From positions 50,448-114,447 of the forward strand of contig JAQTZV010000018.1 in assembly GCA_028687585.1 (NCBI GenBank): a stretch of 64,000 nucleotides of DNA, read 5' to 3'. Origin of the DNA: Desulfuromonadaceae bacterium. Its GTDB lineage: Bacteria; Desulfobacterota; Desulfuromonadia; Geobacterales; Pseudopelobacteraceae. A program made the position numbers and the translations under genes. Every line of letters begins with the position of its first letter. The stretch's first letter is position 1. The notes beneath the pieces are model-generated. The model did not search any database and had not been told where the DNA came from. It saw nothing but the letters and a program-made list of their open reading frames with translations. Shown one piece after another: positions 9,543 through 18,157 of this stretch.

Positions 9543-10997
9543 TTAGAAACACAGCCTGCCGGGGTTCAGGATGCCCTCGGGGTCCAGCATCTTTTTCACC
9601 CGTTTCAAAAGGGCCGTCGCTTCCCCGTTTTTGCCGTACACCAGGTCGGCCCACGGCCCGTACGGCCTGCTGAAGAAGGCTTCGTTACCGGCAAGTTTTG
9701 CACCCGCGTCCAAGTACAGCGCTTTCAGATTCGACGTCTTCGCCCTGTCGGTGGGATCGTAGGCTAGGTTGAATTCGCAGTGGCATGAGCTTCCCTGCAC
9801 CATCGGCTGCAGGTAAATGCCGATCTCGTTGCTCGGGTAGTGGTGCCGGACAACTTCCTCCATGACAGCGACGTGGCCGGGGGTCTTGTCCAGGGTGGTG
9901 GTGAAGAAGATGTCCTGAAAGGCACCCCGATGCTTCATCTTGTAGAATTCTTCCGGCGGATTATCCAAAAGCTCGGCCAGCGCCTTGCCGGAAATCCCCA
10001 TCACTGCTGATTTCAGTTCCACGCCCCGCGCCTGCGCCAATTCCCGCAGGTCCTTCTCCTGGTAGGCCATCTGTTCTTCCGGCAGCATGCCGCCGGCGGT
10101 GAGCTTCACAGTCAGGATCCAGGCCGGCAGTTTTTCGGCAAGAGCCGCGATCTCTCCCTTATCAGCCATCATGGTGGCGAACTGGAAAGCGTTCACTAGG
10201 AAGTGCTCCTCGCCCAGCCGCCGCCGGGAAAGCTGGTAGCTCAGGTCGATCAGCGGCTCAGGTGTGGCGGCGGTCAGAAACCAGGTATTATCTATCTCGG
10301 GGAGGATGCCGCAGATTACCGACCCCCAGGTCACCACCCCCATTGTCCCCTGGGAACCCTGCACCACCCGCGAAAGGCTGGTGGAGCCGGGGCCGGCGGC
10401 AAAGCACTGCCTGAGGCCGGCGTCCAACTGTTTCTGGAGATCGGCCGGCGGGCTGGATGCCGAACCGGTGCGGAACAGATCACCGGTTCCGAAGATGACC
10501 TCCATGGTGACGAGCGGATCAATGGCATCCCAGTGGTCCCTGGGCACGACCACCGGTTCCCGCTCCAGGTAGCTTGCCAGAACCGATTTGGTCCGCCGCG
10601 GCAAAAGCGGCTTGAAGGCCCGTAGGCCTTTCTGGCGCAGCGCCTGCTCCAGCTGGTCAAAGGTCACCCCCGGCTCGATCACGGCGATCTTGTCCATACG
10701 GTCGACGTTCAGTATCCGGTCCATTCCGCTCAAATCCAGGATCATTCCTCCCTGGGAGGCGATGGTGTCTCCGCGCAACCGCGGCCCCCCCGGAGAACTG
10801 ACCGGTATCACCGGCATCCGTTTCTCCTTGGCGTAATTGATGATCTGCTGCACCTGCTGCGCGGTTTTCACCTTGACCACGTAGGCGGGCAAACCCGGTG
10901 AGACAAAGCTCTCGTCACTCCCATACGCGGATAGTATTTGCTCGGCATCGGACACCTGGTCCTTGCCGACGATCATTGCCAAATTCTCTTTTGCCAT
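9543..10997 (-). CDS. GlcD-like FAD-binding oxidoreductase (cassette A)
   Basis: This FAD_binding_4-type flavoprotein has the PCMH-type FAD domain (about residues 35-220: VIPVSSPGGPRLRGDTIA, ILDLSGMDRILNVD, AVIEPGVTFDQLEQAL, GSQGTMGVVTWGSV) and ends in the family signature LDPEGILNPGRLCF. The start at 10997 (MAKENLAMIVGKD) has GGAGGAGCG directly upstream; the longer ORF start is a TTG without a site. It is 484 residues, a normal GlcD length. It lies between the CCG protein and the larger VAO-like flavoprotein and is paralogous to 19479-20939. Relatives include glycolate and lactate dehydrogenases; the substrate here is unknown. Confidence 0.88.
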   Translation of the reverse strand: MAKENLAMIVGKDQVSDAEQILSAYGSDESFVSPGLPAYVVKVKTAQQVQQIINYAKEKRMPVIPVSSPGGPRLRGDTIASQGGMILDLSGMDRILNVDRMDKIAVIEPGVTFDQLEQALRQKGLRAFKPLLPRRTKSVLASYLEREPVVVPRDHWDAIDPLVTMEVIFGTGDLFRTGSASSPPADLQKQLDAGLRQCFAAGPGSTSLSRVVQGSQGTMGVVTWGSVICGILPEIDNTWFLTAATPEPLIDLSYQLSRRRLGEEHFLVNAFQFATMMADKGEIAALAEKLPAWILTVKLTAGGMLPEEQMAYQEKDLRELAQARGVELKSAVMGISGKALAELLDNPPEEFYKMKHRGAFQDIFFTTTLDKTPGHVAVMEEVVRHHYPSNEIGIYLQPMVQGSSCHCEFNLAYDPTDRAKTSNLKALYLDAGAKLAGNEAFFSRPYGPWADLVYGKNGEATALLKRVKKMLDPEGILNPGRLCF

Positions 10998-11097
10998 CGC
11001 TCCTCCTTTGATTCCGTTCAATTAGTTCCCGCCGGGTTTTCTCTCACGCTGTCTCGCACCCGTTCCCGGAATTAGGTAGATTCCCAGTGCACCGAGG

Positions 11098-12672
11098 TTA
11101 TTCGGTCGGCATCAATACCACGGGCTCCGGGAAAATGTAGGTAAAGTGATCCGCCACGTTATCGGGATCCACCACCTCGTACTTCACCTTTCTCATCCAT
11201 TCGTTGGCGTTGAAGTTCGCGGGTCCCAGGCTGTCGGCAAAGATCCCCATGTAACCGGGAAGGATCTGAACACCAAGAGCCTCGCTGTTGGTGACCCGGC
11301 AGCTCTCCATCACGTACGCCATGTTTGCCGCCTGGACTCCCGGTTCCTCGGTGACGGCGAAGGCATTTTCGGAATGAAGCGACCTTCCTTCGTTGAGCCA
11401 GGCCCAGAATCCTTCCCGGCCGTGATCGGGAAGTTTTCCCGGCCCGATGTACTTGCCTAGCAGGTTTTCACCGGTCCGGTGGAGTTTGCCCATCAGGTTG
11501 ATGGATTCCTCCATGCCGAAACTGGTGCTGAAATCCCCGGTAGGCCGGAACACCCGCGGTATGTAGGAGATCCGAACGTTTGCCGCGAACAGGATCTCGT
11601 TCTGCTCGACAGTCAGTTGCAGAAATTTACCGCCGGTGTCTTTTACGATCTGCTCGAACACCTTTTTCCGGTACTCGAACTCCCTTTCGGAATGGCCGGC
11701 AATGATCGCCTGCCAGGCATGCAGGTGCTCCTCGCGGTCGATGGGCACGCTCCCTTTGTGGAAAGCTTCCTGGTACTCATCGTTGGTCGAGGTAAGCATC
11801 CAGTTCATGCAGTCCGGCGGCACTCTCAACACGGAAAAAGCGACGTTGTTGTCGACGATCTTGTAGGCCGCAGCCGTCATGTCTTCCCAGTTTTTCCAAT
11901 ACGGGAGACTGAAATGCATTCTCTCCGGTATCTTCAAGCCAATCTGGGGCTGGCTTCCGGTGCATTCCATACGCTCGTCGCCCACCCACGGGTACAACTT
12001 CAGGCCGATGCGGGTGAAGATACCGTTACCGCCGTAGGCCCCGTTGGTCCCCCTGACAATGCCGCGCAGGCCGGGGCCGGGACCGTCGCCTGAGAACCAG
12101 CCGGCGCCGACGCCGGGAGAGCCGAGCCTCGCCACTTCGCCGGTGGGAAGCACCCACTCGACCCCGAAAAGGTTGCGCTCGTTCCAGCTCTGGCTTAACC
12201 CTTTCGAGCCGATGCCCCAAACCGAGGTGGCGGAGGCCAGCGGCGAATGGGTCGGGCCAGCGGAGACTATGTGGCAATCGAGCCCCCGCTTCATCGCCTC
12301 CGCCTGTATCTGGGCGGCGATAGCGTAGGGCTCTATCACCGCGAACATGTTCTTCTCATCGATTTCCACGATCCGGTTCATGCGCCGCAAGTCCACCATG
12401 ATGGTGTCCTCGACCCCGGGGAACGCCAGGGAGCAAAACCCGGTGGAGTGGGCTTTGAATCTCAGTTTGTACCGGTTGCAGACCCTCACCACTCCCTGGA
12501 CCTGGGAGGTGTCCTCCGGAAGGACCACTGCCAGCGGCACGAAGGGCTGCCACCTCCCGTTGGGGCCGCCCCAACTGTAGTGATACCCCGCCAAGGTCCC
12601 GGGGTCTTCGGAAACGTATTTGGAACCGACCACCGCTTGCAGCGCTTTGTACGCGTCTCTCGAAAGAGCCAT
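11098..12672 (-). CDS. VAO/PCMH-like FAD-linked oxidase (cassette A)
   Basis: The 524-residue protein is a larger FAD_binding_4 flavoprotein. Its order of motifs, VQGVVRVCNRYKLRFKAHSTG, MVDLRRMNRIVEIDEKNMFAVIEPY, SAGPTHSPLASATSVWGIG, NLFGVEWVLPTGEV and GNGIFTRIGLKLYPW, parallels the 4-cresol dehydrogenase/vanillyl-alcohol oxidase group as I remember it. That group oxidises para-substituted phenols. The C-terminus lacks the usual NPGR ending and instead reads VVDPDNVADHFTYIFPEPVV. It lies 100 bases upstream of the GlcD-like gene. It is clearly paralogous to 16523-18157. Whether FAD is covalently bound and what is oxidised cannot be told by eye. Confidence 0.8.
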   Translation of the reverse strand: MALSRDAYKALQAVVGSKYVSEDPGTLAGYHYSWGGPNGRWQPFVPLAVVLPEDTSQVQGVVRVCNRYKLRFKAHSTGFCSLAFPGVEDTIMVDLRRMNRIVEIDEKNMFAVIEPYAIAAQIQAEAMKRGLDCHIVSAGPTHSPLASATSVWGIGSKGLSQSWNERNLFGVEWVLPTGEVARLGSPGVGAGWFSGDGPGPGLRGIVRGTNGAYGGNGIFTRIGLKLYPWVGDERMECTGSQPQIGLKIPERMHFSLPYWKNWEDMTAAAYKIVDNNVAFSVLRVPPDCMNWMLTSTNDEYQEAFHKGSVPIDREEHLHAWQAIIAGHSEREFEYRKKVFEQIVKDTGGKFLQLTVEQNEILFAANVRISYIPRVFRPTGDFSTSFGMEESINLMGKLHRTGENLLGKYIGPGKLPDHGREGFWAWLNEGRSLHSENAFAVTEEPGVQAANMAYVMESCRVTNSEALGVQILPGYMGIFADSLGPANFNANEWMRKVKYEVVDPDNVADHFTYIFPEPVVLMPTE

Positions 12673-12745
12673 TTTACTTACCCTCCTTTTTCCCTATTTC
12701 CGGCCGTGATGCGCCGGTACCCGACCTGGCCGCACCAACAACTTG

Positions 12746-13801
12746 TCACTGAACAAAGAGATGCTGCTGCGTCATACATAACTCCATATGCCGAACAACC
12801 GGTTCAAGCTCTTTCTGGTACTCTTCCAGGGCATCGCACCCCTCTTTTATACTTCTGGAAATCGCTTTACCCGCTTTGTACCCGGTATCGATGGCGGGAG
12901 CAATCCCTTCGCCATCGAGGTAGATAATTCCCGCCGCGCCCCCGGCAATCAGAACTCGATCCTTCCCGAAGTAAGGGGGCTGTATTTTTATGGCACACCC
13001 CTCATCCCATTGCATGGCTCCGAGAACCACCCGGAACTCATTCGCCAGAAACGCTTCCAAATTTTTCATGCAGACCTTGAGATTGCGCCCTTTCAATCCG
13101 CCGACGCACAAAGCAAGCGTATCATCCTTTCGATGAACGATGGACATGATGTCCCCAAAGTCGCGATCGCGAAAGACATAGCAGATGCTGTCCTGAAGGC
13201 TTCCCATATCTGCAACCCAGTAATACCTCTGATAGTTCCCGAGAATGGGAGAAGGTTGCTCCGCGAACGAGGGTTCAAGAACATTCTTTACCCGTGAGTC
13301 GGGACCGTCCGCTGCCACCAGGTAGGAGCAGTAGACATGACTGTCCCCTTTGGAACTCTCGGACAGTCGCACCTTGTACTTGCCGTTTTCCTCGGAGAAG
13401 TCGATTAGTTCACAGTTGTCCCTAAAACTTGCTCCCGATTTCTGCAGCAGCCAGTAATCGAATTTGTCTCGCCAGGCATTCAGATATTCCTGAGGGAAGC
13501 TCTGCCCGTCCTTTGGAATTTCCATGATATTGGTGGAAAATCCCTCTTCCCTGTTCCATTGCACTACGTCACAAGCCTGCACCCTGGCCGGATTGGAGAG
13601 CACGTTATCGGGAGGTGCCTCGCCGAAATACTGCTCGATCAGCTGCCGAGCCTGTCCGAGAACCACGGCGGTACATGGTTTGCGGCGCGGCAACGCCTTC
13701 TTTTCCACCACCAACACCTTGATACCTTCTTCATGGAGTGCCCTGGCACAAGCGGCTCCGGCCGGTCCCGATCCGACCACGATTACCTGATACTCATCCA
13801 T
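12746..13801 (-). CDS. FAD-dependent oxidoreductase, geranylgeranyl reductase/FixC family
   Basis: The N-terminus MDEYQVIVVGSGPAGAACARALHEEGIKVLVVEKK is a Rossmann FAD-binding fold, and GKDRVLIAGGAAGIIYLDGEGIAPAIDTG near the C-terminus is the second FAD motif of the GGR/FixC group. I start at the ATG at 13801, which follows GGGGAG; the ORF-track start 20 codons earlier lacks a site. This gives 351 residues. It is first in the run of minus-strand genes leading to cassette A, 73 bases before the VAO-like gene. FixC-type proteins can pass electrons from ETF to quinone, so it may be an electron-transfer partner, but a hydroxylase-type or reductase role is also possible. Confidence 0.8.
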   Translation of the reverse strand: MDEYQVIVVGSGPAGAACARALHEEGIKVLVVEKKALPRRKPCTAVVLGQARQLIEQYFGEAPPDNVLSNPARVQACDVVQWNREEGFSTNIMEIPKDGQSFPQEYLNAWRDKFDYWLLQKSGASFRDNCELIDFSEENGKYKVRLSESSKGDSHVYCSYLVAADGPDSRVKNVLEPSFAEQPSPILGNYQRYYWVADMGSLQDSICYVFRDRDFGDIMSIVHRKDDTLALCVGGLKGRNLKVCMKNLEAFLANEFRVVLGAMQWDEGCAIKIQPPYFGKDRVLIAGGAAGIIYLDGEGIAPAIDTGYKAGKAISRSIKEGCDALEEYQKELEPVVRHMELCMTQQHLFVQ

Positions 13802-14098
13802 TGTTCTCCCCTTTTCGAATCTACTCATGAATAGATAAGGCCGGTTGCAGCAGCAGGCCATGCCGATCTCACTTCAACAATAATGCCAAAAATTATAAAC
13901 GTGTATAATCGTATAGTTATAGATACCATAATTTCTACGACAACAAAATTATGCGACATTTGGTAGATTATATGCTAAATACAGTAGCCAGTTAGATTAA
14001 TACCGTATTTTGTAGATACACTTAGTTCGACTCCCAGAGAGCGGTTTGGCACATCCGCGACGTCGACCTCATGCGGCACGAGAGAGGGAGGAGGTAAC
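13802..14098. promoter_or_regulatory. AT-rich divergent intergenic region with a possible minus-strand sigma-54-like site
   Basis: This 297-base gap separates divergent genes and is unusually AT-rich in 13880-14010. On the minus strand TTGGCAT-N4-GTTGA (13874-13890) resembles a -24/-12 element, but the -12 reads GA instead of GC, so the call is weak. The neighbouring gene on the plus strand is a sigma-54 activator, which makes such a promoter plausible. The TetR operator found elsewhere is absent here. Confidence 0.3.
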
Positions 14099-15631
14099 AT
14101 GAAAGTGGAAATATTGCCGGACAAGGACGAATTCTTCCGGGAATTCACCGTCAGAATCTGTAGTTGCCTGACGATCAAACCAGCACTCGAAAGTGTGTGC
14201 AACTATCTGAAGGAAATAGTGCCGCTCGATATGATGATTCTGGCCGAACGCGATGAGTCATTGGGATCGTTTCGCACCGTTGCCGAAGCCGCCGTCGACG
14301 CGAGCCTGCCTACACCGACCATTCTTGCCATTCCTAAGGACCTCTGGATGAGAATACGGTCCTTAAACTACCGTTCGACCTTTCTGGCCGATGATAGTGT
14401 AAGCAACGACGTGAGGGAGTTGAATGCGATCAGCAAGCTGTACGGACTATCGCACATGTGCATTCCGCTTTGGCGCGACGACAACATGATCGGCTTTCTC
14501 TCACTGTTCGCCAAGGGAAGCGGCAAGTACCATCAGGCACACGCCGACCTATTCGACACCATAATCCACCCGGCCACCATCGCCCTCTCCAATGCCCTGG
14601 CGCATGAGGAGTTGATGCGCTATCGCGACACCCTGATCGACGAAAACCGCTTCCTGAACAAGGAGCTGCTCAACGCTACGACCCGGATTATCGGGGAAAC
14701 GACAGGCCTGAAACAGGTCATCGAGATGGTTAAACAGGTCGCCCCGCTCAACAATACGGTCCTGCTTCTGGGGGAGACCGGCACCGGCAAGGAGATCATC
14801 GCCAACGCCATACATTCCGCCTCCCCCCGCAAGAACGGCCCATTCATCAAGGTCAACTGCGGAGCGATTCCAGAACACCTGATAGACAGCGAATTGTTTG
14901 GTCACGACAAAGGAGCCTTTACCGGGGCTATCAGCGAGAAAAAAGGCCGTTTCGAACGTGCCAACGGCGGCACCATCTTTCTCGATGAAATCGGAGAGCT
15001 GCCGCAGTTGGCCCAGGTTCGCCTGTTGCGGGTGCTGCAGACACGGGAGTTCGAACGCGTCGGGGGGACGCGCGCGATCAAGGTGGATATCCGGATCATC
15101 GCCGCGACCCACCGCAATCTTGAAAACATGGTGACGGAAAACAGGTTCCGCGAAGATCTCTGGTTCCGCCTGAACGCGTTTCCGCTGTTCATTCCTCCCT
15201 TACGGCAGCGAAAGGAAGACATTCCCATGCTTGCCCGGTACTTTTTGCAGGTAAAATCACGGGAACTGGGGCTGAGAATGCCGCCCTCCATCGCCCCCGG
15301 CGTGCTCAGCCGCCTGGCCGAATACGCCTGGCCGGGCAACGTGCGCGAGCTTGAAAACTTGGTGGAGCGCGAATTGATCCGGCACAGGGAGGGCCCACTT
15401 TCCTTCGACACCCTGGAACCCAGGACCCCACCGACTGCAATAGCCGCTCGGAACCCGGGCGCGATCACCAACCTGGACCAGGTGAATTTCAACCATATCA
15501 GTGCGGTGCTGGAGATGACCGGGGGAAGAATCCAGGGACCGCACGGGGCTGCGGCACTTTTGGGCATTAAGGCGACTACCCTCAGGGGACGCATGGACAA
15601 ACTGGGGATACCGTACGGCAGAAAAAACTGA
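14099..15631 (+). CDS. Sigma-54-dependent transcriptional activator with GAF-like sensor
   Basis: The 510-residue protein has an N-terminal GAF-like sensory region (about 1-180), a AAA+ domain and a C-terminal helix-turn-helix. The AAA+ domain shows Walker A GETGTGKE, the sigma-54 contact loop GAFTGA ([27 protein letters not shown]), Walker B GGTIFLDEIGEL and the region PGNVRELENLVE. The C-terminal LLGIKATTLRGRMDKLGI is a Fis-type helix-turn-helix, as in FhlA-like proteins. The ATG follows GGAGGAGG. It is transcribed away from the FixC-like operon and toward tetR, and may activate one of the flanking flavoprotein operons. The ligand is unknown. Confidence 0.9.
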   Translation: MKVEILPDKDEFFREFTVRICSCLTIKPALESVCNYLKEIVPLDMMILAERDESLGSFRTVAEAAVDASLPTPTILAIPKDLWMRIRSLNYRSTFLADDSVSNDVRELNAISKLYGLSHMCIPLWRDDNMIGFLSLFAKGSGKYHQAHADLFDTIIHPATIALSNALAHEELMRYRDTLIDENRFLNKELLNATTRIIGETTGLKQVIEMVKQVAPLNNTVLLLGETGTGKEIIANAIHSASPRKNGPFIKVNCGAIPEHLIDSELFGHDKGAFTGAISEKKGRFERANGGTIFLDEIGELPQLAQVRLLRVLQTREFERVGGTRAIKVDIRIIAATHRNLENMVTENRFREDLWFRLNAFPLFIPPLRQRKEDIPMLARYFLQVKSRELGLRMPPSIAPGVLSRLAEYAWPGNVRELENLVERELIRHREGPLSFDTLEPRTPPTAIAARNPGAITNLDQVNFNHISAVLEMTGGRIQGPHGAAALLGIKATTLRGRMDKLGIPYGRKN

Positions 15632-15690
15632 TGTAGGCCGCAACGCGATGGCCGCCGCAGTCACAAGCTTAAATCGATAGGTATTATTTA

Positions 15691-15719
15691 TTGACTGAAC
15701 TTTCGGTCAGCGATAAACT
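15691..15719 (+). promoter_or_regulatory. TetR operator overlapping the -35 of the tetR gene
   Basis: TGACTGAACTTTCGGTCA (15692-15709, one mismatch from palindromy) overlaps TTGACT (15691-15696), and TAAACT lies 17 bases later (15714-15719). An operator covering the -35 suggests that the regulator represses its own gene. The ORF track begins inside this site with a TTG, but that start is rejected in favour of 15760. Confidence 0.7.
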
Positions 15720-15759
15720 CCCTTGTCAGAGCAAAACGCGAAACAAGGAGGTGTCTCCA

Positions 15760-16392
15760 TTGAAACAAACAGAATCGACGCCGCACGCGAAGACCCCAGC
15801 GCTGGAACCGGAACCGCAGAGGCGCCGGCACATCGAGGAGGCCGCGATAAGGCTGTTTTCAAAGAACGGCTACGGTAGCGTGAAAATCGGGGATATCACG
15901 GAGGCGGCGGGCATTGCCAAGGGGACCTTCTACCTTTACTTTGCTAATAAAAAAGAGCTTCTTAACTACTGCTTCACGCACATGCAGGAGTCCATTCTGG
16001 CGTACGATAAGAGCGACTCGGTCCAAAAAGAAGCCGACATCGTCATGAGGATGAAAAAGCGATGGCTCGACGTCAGGGTTTTACATCCGCGTTTCGAGGA
16101 CTTCACCTTGTTGCTGCAAGTGGCCTCCAACTCCGAAGACGCCGAGATACAGGAGAAAGCGCTGGAATGCTACACCTCCATCGTCGGCATGATAATCGCG
16201 GATATTGCGCAAACACGGGAAAGGGGGTTGCTGCCGAGCCACCTACAGCCCGAGTTGGCCGCATATGCCCTGGTCGGGACCTTCCAGTCGGTTGCCTTCT
16301 GGTTAGGACAGGGGAACAATTTCTCCACGAAAGACACGATTTGCTCGGTCGAGAAGTTCATCAGGGGGGTACTCTTCCCACCCAAGCCATGA
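15760..16392 (+). CDS. TetR/AcrR family transcriptional regulator
   Basis: The N-terminal TetR helix-turn-helix is clear: RRRHIEEAAIRLFSKNGYGSVKIGDITEAAGIAKGTFYLYFANKKELL. I start at the TTG at 15760, because AAGGAGG lies eight bases before it, giving 210 residues. The C-terminal ligand domain (RWLDVRVLHPRFEDFTLLLQVASNSEDAEIQEKALECY) is strongly similar to that of the MerR-TetR protein at 35021-35944 and to two remnants near 36.5-37.2 kb. An operator overlaps its own promoter. It is the likely repressor of the operator-bearing operons of the island. The inducer is unknown, perhaps an acyl-CoA. Confidence 0.9.
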   Translation: MKQTESTPHAKTPALEPEPQRRRHIEEAAIRLFSKNGYGSVKIGDITEAAGIAKGTFYLYFANKKELLNYCFTHMQESILAYDKSDSVQKEADIVMRMKKRWLDVRVLHPRFEDFTLLLQVASNSEDAEIQEKALECYTSIVGMIIADIAQTRERGLLPSHLQPELAAYALVGTFQSVAFWLGQGNNFSTKDTICSVEKFIRGVLFPPKP

Positions 16393-16420
16393 CCGCACTC
16401 CTTTCTCCGAGTCTCCGCCG

Positions 16421-16476
16421 CCTTGCCAGGGGTCGCTGCCGCCGGCGCGTCCCTGGCAAGGGGCGCCGGCGGCAGC
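16421..16476. terminator. Two interleaved GC-rich hairpins between convergent genes
   Basis: CCTTGCCAGGG (16421-16431) pairs with CCCTGGCAAGG (16451-16461), and GCTGCCGCCGGCGC (16435-16448) pairs with GCGCCGGCGGCAGC (16463-16476). The arms are interleaved A-B-A'-B', so the stems either exclude each other or form a pseudoknot. The position between the convergent tetR and VAO-like genes fits a bidirectional terminator, although no T-run is present. Confidence 0.55.
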
Positions 16477-16522
16477 TCGGCCCGGTCGGTCAGCCGGCCT
16501 CGCTCCGGTTGACGCTATCGCT

Positions 16523-18157
16523 TCATTTGAATTCCGGCACCGGTGGCATCGGCATGGGCGGAGGAGGTTCGGGCGAGATGTAGGTGCTGTGATCGGACAC
16601 GTTACGCGGGTCGAAGGCGTTTTTTATCTTCCGCATCCAATCCTGCACGTTGCCAAGCTGGGGACCGAATATATCGTTTACCCCCCCGATCATCAGCCTC
16701 TGGTCGAAGGCAAGCGACCCCCTGTCCTTCATGATGGACCCGAGGACTTTCCCGGCGTACTCGGTGGCTCCGGCCAGCGACTCTGGGGTTTCGTCGAGGA
16801 AGTGTACCGATTCCGTCCAAAGCTTCCGGGGCTCGGAAGGCCAGGCCCAGGTTCCGTCCGGTCCGGCGGCCATCAGCGCTCCTCCCGGCTTCACATACTC
16901 CTTCATGCAGTCGATGTCCGTCTCGTAAAGCTTTTTCAGAAGCGACATCGACTCCATCTGCGCGAGGGTCGGCCCTCCCATCCCCAGCGCAGATTTCTTG
17001 GCGCGCATCAGCCTCTGCGTGTACATGGGGGAGATCATCTGAAGCAGCAGGACGGCCTCGTCCTCGGCCGGCAGCTCCAGCAATTTCCCGTTCGTGTCCG
17101 CCACGATCTTTTGGAATACCTTGTTCTTGTACTCGAAGTCCGTTTTGGTACGGCCGGCGATCAGGGTCGCCCAGTGCATCCCGTGCTCTCTTGTTATCGG
17201 CAGGGTGCCGTCCTGGAATCTACGGTAGAACTCGTTGTTGGTCGGGGTCAGGAACCAGCCCCACCAGTCCTGCGGGATTCTCACCGTGCTGTAGGCGACC
17301 TCCGATTCCATGATGTGATAGGCCGCCTCCGTCATCTCGTCCCAGCTTTCCCAGTAGGCAAAGTGAAACTTGTAGTTTTCCGGCGTCTCGACCCCGACCA
17401 CGGGAAGTTTCCCCGTCTTTTTCAACTTCTCCTTGGCGGGCCACGGGTACAGCTTGTAGCCGATCCTGGTGAAGATGCCCAATCCTCCGGCCGCACCGGT
17501 GAACCCCCTGAGAAGGCCCCTGAAATCCGGGCCCGGCCCGTCGCCGCAAGACCAGCCGGCGTCGCTTCCCGGCGAGCCGATCCGGTGCAGGTCTCCGGTC
17601 GGACTGACCCACTCCGCCCCCAGGAGGTTTCGCTGGTTACAGGAGGTGGTGAAGCCGGTGGGGCCTTGTCCCTGGAAGGAAGTAGCCGAAGCGAGCGGGG
17701 AATGATTCCCGCCGGCGGTGATGACGTGACAGTTCATCCCCCTTTTCATCACCTCGGACTGAAGCTGATGAGCGGTAACGTACGGTTCGATCACGGCATA
17801 CAGGTTCTTTTCGTCGATCTCGACGATCCGGTTCATCTTCCTCAGATCGACCATGACGACGTTTTCGACCCCCGGCATCGCGTGCCCGCCATAACCGGTG
17901 CTCTGCGCTTTGCAGTGTATCCGGTAGCGGTTGCAGATCCTGACGATCTCCTGTACCTCCTCGGCGCAGGAGGGAAGGACGACCGCGATCGGTTTCGGGC
18001 CGCCGAACGGGTCGAAAGCGGCAGATCGGTCCACCAGACTTTCGATGAAGGTGATCCCGGAAAACCGGTATCCCATCAAGACGGCGGGATCCACGGAAAT
18101 GTTCTCCGCCCCCAGCAGAGATTGGAGCGCGTCGTACGCGTTCTGGTCGATATTCAT
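16523..18157 (-). CDS. VAO/PCMH-like FAD-linked oxidase (cassette B)
   Basis: The 544-residue protein parallels 11098-12672 along its whole length: VQEIVRICNRYRIHCKAQSTGYGGHAMPGVENVVMVDLRKMNRIVEIDEKNLYAVIEPYVTAHQLQSEVMKRGMNCHVITAGGNHSPLASATS is nearly superimposable. FAD-binding domain about 60-250; GGLGIFTRIGYKLYPW marks its end. It ends in a proline-rich tail (PEPPPPMPMPPVPEF) absent from the paralogue. It begins with AGGAGG before the ATG and overlaps the stop of the CCG gene by four bases (ATGA), so the two are translationally coupled. Substrate unknown; para-alkyl phenols are a family-based guess. Confidence 0.8.
   Translation of the reverse strand: MNIDQNAYDALQSLLGAENISVDPAVLMGYRFSGITFIESLVDRSAAFDPFGGPKPIAVVLPSCAEEVQEIVRICNRYRIHCKAQSTGYGGHAMPGVENVVMVDLRKMNRIVEIDEKNLYAVIEPYVTAHQLQSEVMKRGMNCHVITAGGNHSPLASATSFQGQGPTGFTTSCNQRNLLGAEWVSPTGDLHRIGSPGSDAGWSCGDGPGPDFRGLLRGFTGAAGGLGIFTRIGYKLYPWPAKEKLKKTGKLPVVGVETPENYKFHFAYWESWDEMTEAAYHIMESEVAYSTVRIPQDWWGWFLTPTNNEFYRRFQDGTLPITREHGMHWATLIAGRTKTDFEYKNKVFQKIVADTNGKLLELPAEDEAVLLLQMISPMYTQRLMRAKKSALGMGGPTLAQMESMSLLKKLYETDIDCMKEYVKPGGALMAAGPDGTWAWPSEPRKLWTESVHFLDETPESLAGATEYAGKVLGSIMKDRGSLAFDQRLMIGGVNDIFGPQLGNVQDWMRKIKNAFDPRNVSDHSTYISPEPPPPMPMPPVPEFK

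Noticed and set aside
14045-14060. TTGGCACATCCGCGAC as a sigma-54 promoter for the GAF-type activator
   Set aside because: The -24 half matches but the -12 GC is missing at the proper spacing.
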